A DNA stretch of 7,484 bases from CAMLLJ01 sp035759585 (lineage in GTDB: Bacteria; Gemmatimonadota; Gemmatimonadetes; Gemmatimonadales; GWC2-71-9). The notes below the pieces were generated by a model. The model was not told the origin of the DNA and made no database searches. It worked only from the letters and a program-made list of their open reading frames with translations. Shown piece after piece: positions 1 through 6,291 of this stretch. The translations under genes were made by a program, and so were the position numbers. The DNA is taken from assembly GCA_035759585.1 (NCBI GenBank), contig DASTUP010000152.1, positions 1 through 7,484 on the forward strand, given 5' to 3'. Within the stretch, counting starts at the first letter, position 1. Every line of letters begins with the position of its first letter.

Positions 1-515
1 ATCCGCTCGTACAGCGTCGCCATCGTATCGGGCGAGCCGGCGAGGAAACGGCAGCGGGCTTCGCCGCGTGAGCGGCACTCGACCTCCATGACGGCGATCG
101 TCCCGCCCGACATCCGGCCGAGGAAGTCGGCGAGGAGGCCGCAGGAGAGGTGGCAGGAGGGATAGATCGCGCCACCCTGGTCCGCAGCCTCCGCCCACTC
201 GGTCGAATCGAGGGCGAGCACTGCGCTCCCCAGCTGCCGCACCGAGAGCGAGCCCCATCCCGTTTCGCTGAAGAACGCCGAAAGGACTTCACCCATCCGC
301 GCCGCATCGAGCGACGCCGGGTCGCTCACGCCGAACGTCGACGCGAGCCACGTCGAGTAGGCCGAGAACAGCTCCTCGCCGCCGGCGAAACCCGCTTCCT
401 GCAGGTACGCCGCGGCCTGTACGCCGGTATCGCGCTCGAGGCTCGCGCGGAGCTGGAGGAGCGCGCGGCGGCCGAGGCCGACGCAGCTGTGAGCGGGGAG
501 CAGGGCAGTCGTCAT
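1..515 (-). CDS. V4R-domain (4-vinyl reductase-like) protein, 3' end beyond window
   Basis: This partial gene shows 171 codons from an ATG and has no stop before the left edge. Residues about 85-158 resemble the V4R fold, a small-molecule-binding domain first noted in bacteriochlorophyll 4-vinyl reductase BchJ and in phenol-responsive activators. The hallmarks seen are a CHLSCGLLADFLGRM segment (Cys121, Cys125), then MEVECRSRGEARCRF (Cys147, Cys155), the usual 'C-x(n)-G-x-x-x-C-x-F' ending. The first 80 residues are helical and unrecognised. No DNA-binding or membrane segment is visible in the part present. The start is the first ATG after the ligase stop, 29 bases away, with no clear Shine-Dalgarno sequence, so it is probably cotranscribed with ligA. 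The ligand is unknown. A BchJ role would need nearby photosynthesis genes, and none are seen here. The family call is fairly sure, the function is not. Confidence 0.72.
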   Translation of the reverse strand, partial: MTTALLPAHSCVGLGRRALLQLRASLERDTGVQAAAYLQEAGFAGGEELFSAYSTWLASTFGVSDPASLDAARMGEVLSAFFSETGWGSLSVRQLGSAVLALDSTEWAEAADQGGAIYPSCHLSCGLLADFLGRMSGGTIAVMEVECRSRGEARCRFLAGSPDTMATLYER

Positions 516-544
516 GGGGTTCGCACGTAAGAGGATGAGCGAAG

Positions 545-2569
545 CTAGGCCGTTTCGCCGACGCGGCGCAAGAGTTCGGCCTCATCGATCACTTCGACGC
601 CGAAAGTGCGGGCCTTCTCGAGCTTGCTGCCCGCGTCATCTCCCGCCACCACCGCGTCGGTCTTCCGGCTGACGCTGCCGGCGACTCTCCCGCCCGCGCG
701 CTCGACGAGCTCGGCCGCTCGGGAACGGGTGAGCGTGGGCAGCGTGCCGGTGAGCACGTAGGTCTTCCCGCTGAGCGGGCCCTCGCTCGATGCGCCGGTC
801 GGCTCCGAGAGCGTGAGTCCCGCCTTCCGCAGGCGCTCGATCAGCTCGCGGTTGCGCGGCGCGTCCAGGAAGCTCGTCACCGCCTCGGCGATCGTCGGCC
901 CGATTCCCGACACGGCGCCGACGGTTTCGGCCGATGCCGCCATGAGCGCGTCGAGCGTGCCGAAGCGCCGCGCGAGCAGCTGGGCGACGGTCTTGCCGAC
1001 GTGCCGGATCCCGATGCCGAAGAGCAGGAGCGAGAGCGGCTGCGCCTTCGATGCGGCGATCGCATTCACTAGCTGCTCGGCCGACTGGGCCGCGAAGCGA
1101 TCGAGCTCGACGAGCTGTGCGACGGTCAGGTCGTAGAGATCGGCAACGTCGCTGATGAGGCCCTCGCCCAGGAGCTGCCGCACGCGCTCATAGCCGAGCC
1201 CGCGGATGTCCATCGCGTCGCGGCCGGCGAAGTGCACGATGCCTTCCAGCACGCGTCCCGGACACGAAGCGTTCGGGCAGTAGCGCATCGCCTCGTCGGC
1301 CGGACGCTCGACCGGCGTGCCGCAGCGGGGGCACTCGTCCGGCATCCGGAAGATCCGCTCGCTGCCCTCGCGCCGCGCCGTGATCGGCGCGACGATCTGG
1401 GGAATCACTTCGCCGGCGCGGATCACTTCGACCCAGTCGCCCTCGCGGATGTCCTTCGTCGCGATCAGCTCCTCGTTGTGGAGCGTCGCGGCGGAGACCG
1501 TCACGCCGCTCACCTCGACCGGCTCGAGCTCCGCGTACGGGTTGAGGGCGCCGGTGCGGCCGACATTGATGCGGATGGCGCGGAGGCGCGTCACCGCGAC
1601 CTCGGGCGCGAACTTCCGCGCGATGGCCCACCGCGGGTCGCGACCGCCGACGACACCGAGCTCCGCGTGGAGGGAGAGCGGATCGACCTTGATGACGACG
1701 CCGTCGGCCTGGAAGGGAAGGACGCCCAGGAGCGTCTCGAACGAGGGCACGGCGCGCTGCACGTCGGCGAGCGTCTCGAAACGCTGCCGGTGCGGCTCCA
1801 CCTGGAAGCCCCACGATTCGAGAAGATCGAGAGTGTCCCAGTGCGTGCGCGCGGGAAGCTTCCCTTCGATCGTCTCGATGGAAAACGCGAACATCCGGAG
1901 CCGGCGACGCCGCGTGAGCTCCGGATCGAGCTGGCGCAGCGCGCCGGCCGCCGCATTCCGCGGGTTGGCATAGAGCGATTCACCATCCCGCTCGCGCTGG
2001 ACATTGGTCCGCTTGAACATCTCGTAGGGGAGGTACACCTCGCCCCGGACCTCCATCAGGGCCGGCCAGCCCTTCCCCTTGAGCGAGAGCGGAACGTCGG
2101 CGATGGTCCGGAGATTGGCGGTGACGTTCTCGCCGATGACGCCGTTGCCGCGTGTGGCGCCGACGACGAAGCGGCCGTCGCGATAGGTGAGGTTCACCGC
2201 CGCCCCGTCGATCTTGACCTCGGCGGTGTAGCCCGCCGTGCGGACCTCCGCCGAGTTGCGTGCATTGCGCTCCTCCCACGCCGTGAGCTCCTCCCCGTCG
2301 AAGGCGTTCGCGAGCGAGAGCATCGGGCGGAGGTGCGGGTGCTTCGTGAGCGAGGAGGCGGGCTCGGCGCCCACGCGGAGGGTGGGACTGTCCGACGTCT
2401 GCAGCTCGGGATGCTCCGCCTCGAGCGCCTGCAGCTCGCGGAAGAGCCGGTCGTACTCCGCGTCGGCGATGGTCGGCGCATCGGCGACGTAATAGGCCTG
2501 GTTGGCGTCGTCGATGAGGCGGCGCAGCTCCTCGGCGCGGGCGGCGGGAGACCCGCGGCCCTTCGTCAC
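545..2569 (-). CDS. ligA: NAD-dependent DNA ligase LigA
   Basis: LigA seals 3'-OH/5'-phosphate nicks in duplex DNA during replication and repair, using NAD+ to adenylate an active-site lysine. The protein is 674 residues, against 671 in E. coli. Domain order is complete: an NAD-binding Ia region (about 10-75, with the conserved YY and YD pairs), the adenylation domain with Lys119 in the KIDG motif, an ANPRNAAAGALRQLD block (201-215), GVVIKVD (290-296), RWAIARKF (313-320), an OB fold, a four-cysteine zinc finger (Cys413, 416, 431, 436), helix-hairpin-helix repeats (about 440-575) and a C-terminal BRCT domain (about 596-674). I chose the GTG at 2569 because it has AGGAGG 10 bases upstream, overlaps the preceding stop by GTGA, and gives the family length. 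An ATG at 2665 would add 32 Arg/Gly-rich residues read out of frame through the upstream gene. No key residue is missing. Confidence 0.97.
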   Translation of the reverse strand: MTKGRGSPAARAEELRRLIDDANQAYYVADAPTIADAEYDRLFRELQALEAEHPELQTSDSPTLRVGAEPASSLTKHPHLRPMLSLANAFDGEELTAWEERNARNSAEVRTAGYTAEVKIDGAAVNLTYRDGRFVVGATRGNGVIGENVTANLRTIADVPLSLKGKGWPALMEVRGEVYLPYEMFKRTNVQRERDGESLYANPRNAAAGALRQLDPELTRRRRLRMFAFSIETIEGKLPARTHWDTLDLLESWGFQVEPHRQRFETLADVQRAVPSFETLLGVLPFQADGVVIKVDPLSLHAELGVVGGRDPRWAIARKFAPEVAVTRLRAIRINVGRTGALNPYAELEPVEVSGVTVSAATLHNEELIATKDIREGDWVEVIRAGEVIPQIVAPITARREGSERIFRMPDECPRCGTPVERPADEAMRYCPNASCPGRVLEGIVHFAGRDAMDIRGLGYERVRQLLGEGLISDVADLYDLTVAQLVELDRFAAQSAEQLVNAIAASKAQPLSLLLFGIGIRHVGKTVAQLLARRFGTLDALMAASAETVGAVSGIGPTIAEAVTSFLDAPRNRELIERLRKAGLTLSEPTGASSEGPLSGKTYVLTGTLPTLTRSRAAELVERAGGRVAGSVSRKTDAVVAGDDAGSKLEKARTFGVEVIDEAELLRRVGETA

Positions 2570-3348
2570 TGGCCGGTGGCCTCCTGCGAAATGACCGCCA
2601 TCGTGACCCCGACCAGGCGATCGATCTCCTCCGCGCTCGCCTTCGCGAGCGCATCCTCGCCCCATGGGGCCTCGCGGTCGTCGAACTGATTGAGCAGCCG
2701 CCGGAGGTAGCCGACGAGTGCGGCGCGCTCACGCTCGCGGCTCCGGTGCGCCGTGTACTCGCCGCGGCGCTCCTGCAGCCGCTCGAAGCGGTGCGCGTTG
2801 CGGAGGGCGCGCGCGGTCAGGCTCGCCACCACCTGGCAGAACCGCACGTCGGCCTCGGAGAACGGAGCGCCGTCACGATATGCGCGGAGGAAGATCGCGC
2901 CGATCGGCGCGCCTCTCCAGGCGATCGGGATCACCGTGATCGACTTGACCTTCCGGTTGAGCAGCGCGCCGCGGGCGTGGCGGAGCGTGAGATCGGTGGA
3001 AACATCGTCGATGTGGACGGTCTGCCCGGTCTGCAGCGCCTGGCGCAGCTCGGGGTAGCGCTCGAGGTCCACCACGTAGTTGCGGATGCTCGGATCTTCG
3101 TAGCTCGCGACGAGCCGCACGGTGCGGCCCCCCCGCTCGGTCAGGAAGATCGAGGAGCGGTCGAGCCCGAACGCCTCGCCGAGCCGCCGCGCCACCGACT
3201 GCACGATGTCCACGAACTGCAGCGAGCCGGCGATTTCCTGCAGGATCTCGATGATGGCGAGCAGGTGCCGGCGCTCCTGCTCGAGCGCCTGCACGCGCGT
3301 GACCAGCCGATCGATGTCTTCGTGCGCCGCAGTACCGGACGTCGTCAT
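2566..3348 (-). CDS. GAF-domain protein, probable cytoplasmic sensor
   Basis: The protein is 260 residues, with a short N-terminal helix likely to form a coiled coil (about 10-40), one GAF domain (about 42-187) and a charged Arg/Glu-rich helical tail (187-260). GAF features seen include LDRSSIFL in the second strand, a DLERYPELRQAL segment followed by TGQTVHIDDV, and SITVIPIAWRGAPIGAIFLRA. GAF domains bind small molecules (cyclic nucleotides, haem, tetrapyrroles) or mediate dimerisation. No kinase, cyclase, GGDEF or DNA-binding output domain is present, so it may act by protein contact. No signal peptide or membrane span is visible. The gene is first in a minus-strand run and its TGA overlaps the ligA GTG. 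The ATG is preceded only by a weak GAAGGG at a long spacing. The domain is clear, while the ligand and the link to the ligase are unknown. Confidence 0.88.
   Translation of the reverse strand: MTTSGTAAHEDIDRLVTRVQALEQERRHLLAIIEILQEIAGSLQFVDIVQSVARRLGEAFGLDRSSIFLTERGGRTVRLVASYEDPSIRNYVVDLERYPELRQALQTGQTVHIDDVSTDLTLRHARGALLNRKVKSITVIPIAWRGAPIGAIFLRAYRDGAPFSEADVRFCQVVASLTARALRNAHRFERLQERRGEYTAHRSRERERAALVGYLRRLLNQFDDREAPWGEDALAKASAEEIDRLVGVTMAVISQEATGQ
2580..2585 (-). promoter_or_regulatory. Shine-Dalgarno sequence of ligA
   Basis: A perfect AGGAGG on the minus strand lies 10 bases before the GTG at 2569 and inside the 3' end of the GAF gene. It decides the ligA start and, with the 4-base GTGA overlap, points to translational coupling between the two genes. 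Confidence 0.8.
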
Positions 3349-3378
3349 GCGAGACCAGACCCTTCAGGGTGGAGTTCG

Positions 3379-3407
3379 AAGATAAGAGGGAACCGTCCGC
3401 CCCGAAA
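3379..3407 (-). promoter_or_regulatory. Candidate promoter for the GAF-ligA-V4R run
   Basis: On the minus strand TATCTT (3384-3379) lies 17 bases after TTTCGG (3407-3402). This would start transcription near 3372 and give a leader of about 24 bases before the ATG at 3348. The -10 is reasonable for a sigma-70 type factor, but the -35 is weak. The TTGACA further upstream (3448-3443) is an alternative, with no good -10 at the right distance. Confidence 0.3.
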
Positions 3408-3439
3408 CGGTGGCGCAAATCCCACAGGTGCACGGACTT

Positions 3440-3479
3440 GCGTGTCAAGAAACCGGTCGCGTCAGGGAAGTTGACACGC
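3440..3479. repeat. 9-base inverted repeat with outward-facing TTGACA arms
   Basis: GCGTGTCAA (3440-3448) and TTGACACGC (3471-3479) are exact reverse complements separated by 22 bases. Each arm contains TTGACA reading outward, toward the GAF gene on the left and the ytxH-like gene on the right. The arms could be an operator for a dimeric regulator, or back-to-back -35 elements. No convincing -10 is seen 16-18 bases from either arm, so I favour a protein-binding site or chance. The position midway between two divergent genes is suggestive. Confidence 0.4.
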
Positions 3480-3526
3480 GGCGCCAGCGGCGGCCGCCAA
3501 GGGCCGGGCCGCGCGTGGATCCATTC

Positions 3527-3555
3527 TTGATTGCGCACCGACCTCCACCTACGTT
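3527..3555 (+). promoter_or_regulatory. Sigma-70-like promoter for the ytxH-like gene
   Basis: TTGATT (3527-3532) and TACGTT (3550-3555) are separated by exactly 17 bases. Both match the housekeeping consensus at four or five of six positions. Transcription would begin near 3562, leaving a leader of about 24 bases before the ATG at 3586. A short GAGG (3578-3581) lies 4 bases from that ATG. This is the best promoter match I found in the window. Confidence 0.5.
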
Positions 3556-3563
3556 CCACTGAT

Positions 3564-4655
3564 TCACCTGAACGGCCGAGGCACCATGAGCGAATCGAAT
3601 GAGGAACGGGGGAGCGGGCTGATTGCCGGCGTGATTCTCGGGGCGGTGATCGGCGCGGGAATCGCCCTGCTGTTCTCTCCGAAGTCCGGCGAGGAAACGC
3701 GGCGTGATATCGCGCGGCGAGCCCGCGACTTCGGCGACGAGGCCCGCGACCGCGTCGGCGAGGCTTCGCGCCGGACCCGGCGCGAGCTGCGCCGTCGTCG
3801 GCGCGAGCTTCGGGACCGGATGGACGCGAGCCTCGAATCGGCGCGCGACCGGTACCGCGGCTGACGACGCCGGTCGGTTCGCCCCTCGATCTGCGCCAGG
3901 AGCGTCGCGGCCTCGCGCCGCTCCCGCTCGTCCCCGTAATCGACATCTGCGAGCCCCGCGACCGTATCGAGCTGCGCCCGCGCATCCGTGTAGCGACCTC
4001 GATCCGCGTACACGCCCGCGAGCGCGACGCGATGCACCACCCGCTCCGGGTTCAGCTCGACCGCCCGCTCCAGGAATTTCGTCGCACTGTCCCACGACGC
4101 CTCGCTCAGCACGCGGCCGCCCAGGAAGTTCCGCGCGAAGAAGCGCTGGATCCCCGACAACCGCATCACTTCCGCATGCCATCGGCCGAGGACGTGCCAG
4201 GCTCCCGCGTGCCGCAGGTCGAGGTCCACGGCCCGCCGTGCCGCGGTCCGAATCTCCGCCGCCCGGCGCACGCGCTCGCGGTTGCCGCGCGTGAGCGATG
4301 CGCGGCCCATCGCGTTGGCGAGGACGAACCATCCCTCCGCATCGCTCGAATCGGACGCCACGGCCCGCCGCGCGAGCGCTTCCGCGCGGACGTACAGCGC
4401 ATCGCGCCGCGCCGACTCCCCCTCCTGCGGGAAGTCGCTGCCGAGCTGGATCAGCGCCAGGGCCGCGCCCCAGTTTGCGGCGTAGTCCATCGAGTCGAGC
4501 TCCATCGCGGCGGTGAAGTGCTCGAGGGCAACCCGGGGATCGCGCCGCTCGAGCGCGCCATGGCCCAGCGCAGCAAGGTCGGCAGCGGACTGCGCCGCGA
4601 GTGGAGCCGGCATCGCAACGGCGAGCCAGAGCACGATCCGGAGTTCCGGTCGCAT
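3564..4655 (-). CDS. Exported TPR-repeat protein with antisense read-through tail
   Basis: The frame encodes 363 residues. Residues 1-22 form a signal peptide (basic start, LWLAVAMPAPLA core, cleavage probably near LAAQ-SA), so the product is likely periplasmic or outer-membrane associated. Helical TPR-like repeats follow at about 26-58, 90-124, 140-160 and 188-232, with diagnostic phrases such as ALEHFTAAMELD and FLERAVELNPERVVHR. The middle FFARNFLGG stretch resembles a TPR family related to regulator-of-microtubule-dynamics proteins, common in Gemmatimonadota and Bacteroidota (family recalled, not searched). Such proteins normally end soon after the last helix, here near residue 260. From about 265 on, the frame is antisense to the ytxH-like gene and turns into Arg/Ser-rich low complexity. 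I see no stop in any minus frame just after residue 260, so a simple frameshift does not explain it. The ATG at 4655 is chosen for its GAAGGAG at 8 bases and the signal peptide. Confidence 0.8.
   Translation of the reverse strand: MRPELRIVLWLAVAMPAPLAAQSAADLAALGHGALERRDPRVALEHFTAAMELDSMDYAANWGAALALIQLGSDFPQEGESARRDALYVRAEALARRAVASDSSDAEGWFVLANAMGRASLTRGNRERVRRAAEIRTAARRAVDLDLRHAGAWHVLGRWHAEVMRLSGIQRFFARNFLGGRVLSEASWDSATKFLERAVELNPERVVHRVALAGVYADRGRYTDARAQLDTVAGLADVDYGDERERREAATLLAQIEGRTDRRRQPRYRSRADSRLASIRSRSSRRRRRSSRRVRREASPTRSRASSPKSRARRAISRRVSSPDFGENSRAIPAPITAPRITPAISPLPRSSFDSLMVPRPFR
3586..3864 (+). CDS. YtxH-like small membrane protein
   Basis: This 92-residue protein has a short polar N-terminus, one glycine/alanine-rich hydrophobic span (about 11-30, GLIAGVILGAVIGAGIALLF) followed at once by SPKSGEETRRDIA, then a long, very charged Arg/Asp/Glu helix to the end. 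This is the classic YtxH layout: the span, then 'SPKSG-E-TR', then an amphipathic or coiled-coil tail. YtxH proteins are small stress-linked membrane proteins of unclear biochemical role. The gene has its own promoter just upstream. It lies wholly antisense inside the 3' part of the TPR reading frame, with third codon positions facing each other. Because its sequence matches a known family, I take this strand as the truly coding one in the overlap. Confidence 0.85.
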   Translation: MSESNEERGSGLIAGVILGAVIGAGIALLFSPKSGEETRRDIARRARDFGDEARDRVGEASRRTRRELRRRRRELRDRMDASLESARDRYRG

Positions 4656-4665
4656 GGCGTATGCT
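4636..4665 (+). promoter_or_regulatory. Weak candidate promoter for deoA
   Basis: TATGCT (4660-4665) is an acceptable -10 placed about 22 bases before the deoA ATG, but no recognisable -35 lies 16-18 bases upstream (the region reads ATCCGGAG). It falls inside the start of the divergent TPR gene, because the gap between the two start codons is only 32 bases. Low confidence. Confidence 0.22.
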
Positions 4666-4670
4666 CCTTC
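4664..4670 (-). promoter_or_regulatory. Shine-Dalgarno sequence of the TPR gene
   Basis: GAAGGAG on the minus strand sits 8 bases before the ATG at 4655. It fixes this start over an ATG 17 codons upstream at 4706 and places the signal peptide at the true N-terminus. Confidence 0.75.
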
Positions 4671-4687
4671 ATGATGCGAGGCGTCGG

Positions 4688-6016
4688 ATGACCCTCGTGG
4701 TGGCAACGCTGATCGAGCGCAAGCGAAACGGTAAAACGCTGGAGCCCGCCGAATGGCGCGAGCTGATCGGCGCGTACGCCGCCGACCAGGTGCCCGACTA
4801 CCAGATGTCGGCGCTCCTCATGGCGATCTTCTTCCGCGGCCTCGCCCCCGGGGAGCTCTCGGCGCTCACCGACGCAATGCTCGCGAGCGGCGACCGGCTC
4901 GATCTCGGCCCCCGCACCGTTCCCGCCGTGGACAAGCATTCCACCGGCGGCGTCGGCGACAAGACATCGCTCCTCCTCGCCCCGATGCTCGCCGCGTGCG
5001 GGCTCATGGTGCCGATGATGTCGGGCCGAGGGCTTGGCCACACGGGGGGCACGCTCGACAAGCTCGAGTCGATCCCGGGCTTTCGCACCGATCTTTCCCT
5101 CCGGGAGGCGGAAGATCAGGTGCGGCGGCTCGGCTGCGCCCTGATCGGACAGACGCCGGAGATCGCCCCTGCCGACAAGCGTCTTTATGCCCTCCGGGAC
5201 GTCACCGCCACGGTCGAGTCGATCCCGCTCATCGCCGCGAGCATCATGTCCAAGAAGCTCGCGGAAGGCATCGACGGCCTCGTGCTCGACGTGAAGACCG
5301 GAAGCGGGGCCTTTCTCCCTGATCCGGCCATGGCGCGCACCCTCGCGGAGACGATGATCGGCCTCGGCGAGGCACGTGGCTGCCGCACCGTCGCGCTCCT
5401 CACGGCAATGGACCGGCCACTCGGCCGGGCTGCCGGGAACGCGCTCGAGGTGGAGGAGGCCATCGAGGGACTGCGGGGCCGCGGCCCCGAGGACCTGATG
5501 CAGCTGACCCATGCACTCGGCGCCGAGATGCTGCTCGTGGCAGGTGCGGCGGAAGATGGCCGGGACGCGCGGCGAAAGCTCGAGCACGTGATCAAAACGG
5601 GCGCAGCGCTCGATCGTTTCCGGGCGATCATCGAGGCGCAGGGCGGCAACCCCGCTGTCGTCGATGACCCTGCTGCGCTGCCGCAGGCACCGGTCGAGCG
5701 TGTCTGGGAGGCACCGGCCGCGGGCATCGTCTCACGTGTCGAGCCCCGCCGCATCGGTCGCGCGATCACGGCGCTTGGCGGCGGCCGGATGAAGGTCGAC
5801 GACGAGGTGGATCCGGCCGTCGGCTTCGTGATCACTGCGCGGCCCGGCGACATGGTCACGCGGGGACAGCCGCTCGCGACGATCCACGCGCGCAGCGATG
5901 CAGGTGCGGATGAGGCCGCCCGCGCATTGGCCGAAGCGATCGTGATCGGCGAGCCGGCCGCGCCGATGGCGCTCATCTCCCACCGGATCACGAAGAACGG
6001 AGTCGAGGCGCTGTGA
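4688..6016 (+). CDS. deoA: Thymidine/pyrimidine-nucleoside phosphorylase
   Basis: The enzyme cleaves thymidine, deoxyuridine (and uridine if of the broader Pdp type) with phosphate to give the free base and (deoxy)ribose-1-phosphate, in cytoplasmic nucleoside salvage. It is 442 residues (E. coli DeoA is 440). The N-terminal helical domain contains DYQMSALLMAIFFRG. The phosphate site is KHSTGGVGDKTS (Lys83, His84, Ser85). The family signature SGRGLGHTGGTLDKLE spans 112-127. Base-binding residues Arg170, Ser185 and Lys189 are in the order and spacing of E. coli Arg171, Ser186 and Lys190. DVKTGSGAF follows at 201-209, and a C-terminal alpha/beta domain (about 340-442) closes the protein. The ATG at 4688 has GAGG 6 bases upstream and matches the usual family start. 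Thymidine-only and broad pyrimidine specificity cannot be separated by eye, so the symbol is provisional. Only 32 bases separate it from the divergent TPR gene, and its stop overlaps the next start. Confidence 0.95.
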   Translation: MTLVVATLIERKRNGKTLEPAEWRELIGAYAADQVPDYQMSALLMAIFFRGLAPGELSALTDAMLASGDRLDLGPRTVPAVDKHSTGGVGDKTSLLLAPMLAACGLMVPMMSGRGLGHTGGTLDKLESIPGFRTDLSLREAEDQVRRLGCALIGQTPEIAPADKRLYALRDVTATVESIPLIAASIMSKKLAEGIDGLVLDVKTGSGAFLPDPAMARTLAETMIGLGEARGCRTVALLTAMDRPLGRAAGNALEVEEAIEGLRGRGPEDLMQLTHALGAEMLLVAGAAEDGRDARRKLEHVIKTGAALDRFRAIIEAQGGNPAVVDDPAALPQAPVERVWEAPAAGIVSRVEPRRIGRAITALGGGRMKVDDEVDPAVGFVITARPGDMVTRGQPLATIHARSDAGADEAARALAEAIVIGEPAAPMALISHRITKNGVEAL

Positions 6017-6255
6017 TCGGACTCATCCTGGGCATCGCTGCGGTCATTGCCTTTGCGCTCTGGCTTTCGCGGCGGAACGAGCAGGCCGGAACCTGGCGGC
6101 CCGCGCCGCGTACGGACGACATCGACTATGCCGAGCTCGAGGCCGCGGAGCGGGAAGTGCGAGATCTCGGCGCCACTGCCCGGCCCGACGACGAGGTGAT
6201 CGGCGGCGACTGGGGTCCCGGCACGTCGAAGCCACGTCCTCCCGAGCTCCTCTGA
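6013..6255 (+). CDS. Small single-span membrane protein, unknown function
   Basis: This 80-residue protein begins with a hydrophobic helix (about 2-18, IGLILGIAAVIAFALWL) followed by basic SRR, so the N-terminus is probably outside or embedded and the tail in the cytoplasm. The tail is acidic and proline/glycine-rich with a DDIDYAELEAAEREV helix (about 35-48) and a disordered PRPPELL end. It starts at a GTG that overlaps the deoA stop as GTGA, with GAGG 4 bases upstream (6005-6008), so it is very likely translated by reinitiation after deoA. I do not recognise the family. It could be an uncharacterised membrane anchor, and its link to nucleoside salvage may be only shared transcription. The coding call rests on the coupling, the membrane helix with a sensible charge boundary, and the absence of any competing frame. 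Confidence 0.7.
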   Translation: MIGLILGIAAVIAFALWLSRRNEQAGTWRPAPRTDDIDYAELEAAEREVRDLGATARPDDEVIGGDWGPGTSKPRPPELL

Positions 6256-6267
6256 GCTGCCGGGAGG
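6238..6267 (+). terminator. Strong hairpin over the stop codon, likely terminator
   Basis: CCTCCCG-AGCTC (6238-6249) pairs with GAGCT-gc-CGGGAGG (6254-6267): twelve base pairs with a 2-base bulge and a CTCT loop. The loop and the start of the 3' arm contain the TGA of the small membrane protein. No T-run follows, so it is not a textbook intrinsic terminator. It may act with Rho or as a 3' mRNA stabiliser that separates the deoA transcript from the kinase gene. Confidence 0.5.
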
Positions 6268-6291
6268 CTACGCTCACCCCGCTCCATCATC

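Noticed and set aside
2570..2665. Upstream ATG for ligA at 2665
   Set aside because: It adds 32 Gly/Arg-rich residues overlapping the GAF coding sequence, whereas the GTG at 2569 has AGGAGG at 10 bases and gives the normal family length.
1232..2689. Long open frame (485 codons) on the plus strand opposite ligA
   Set aside because: It is antisense to the fully recognisable ligase, its product is Arg/Glu/Ala-rich with no recognisable motif, and long antisense frames are expected at this GC content.
3489..3498. GGCGGCCGCC perfect palindrome
   Set aside because: Short self-complementary GC strings are common at this base composition, and nothing else marks it as a site.
2873..3985. 370-codon minus-strand frame across the GAF gene, intergenic region and YtxH region
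   Set aside because: It is out of frame with the GAF gene, Arg-rich, and crosses two genes and a promoter region; a chance GC-rich frame.
4601..4687. Upstream ATG for deoA at 4601
   Set aside because: The extra 29 residues lie within the start region of the divergent TPR gene and do not resemble phosphorylase N-termini; the ATG at 4688 does.
4451..5587. 378-codon minus-strand frame opposite deoA
   Set aside because: Antisense to a clear phosphorylase whose catalytic residues are all present on the plus strand; no recognisable domain.
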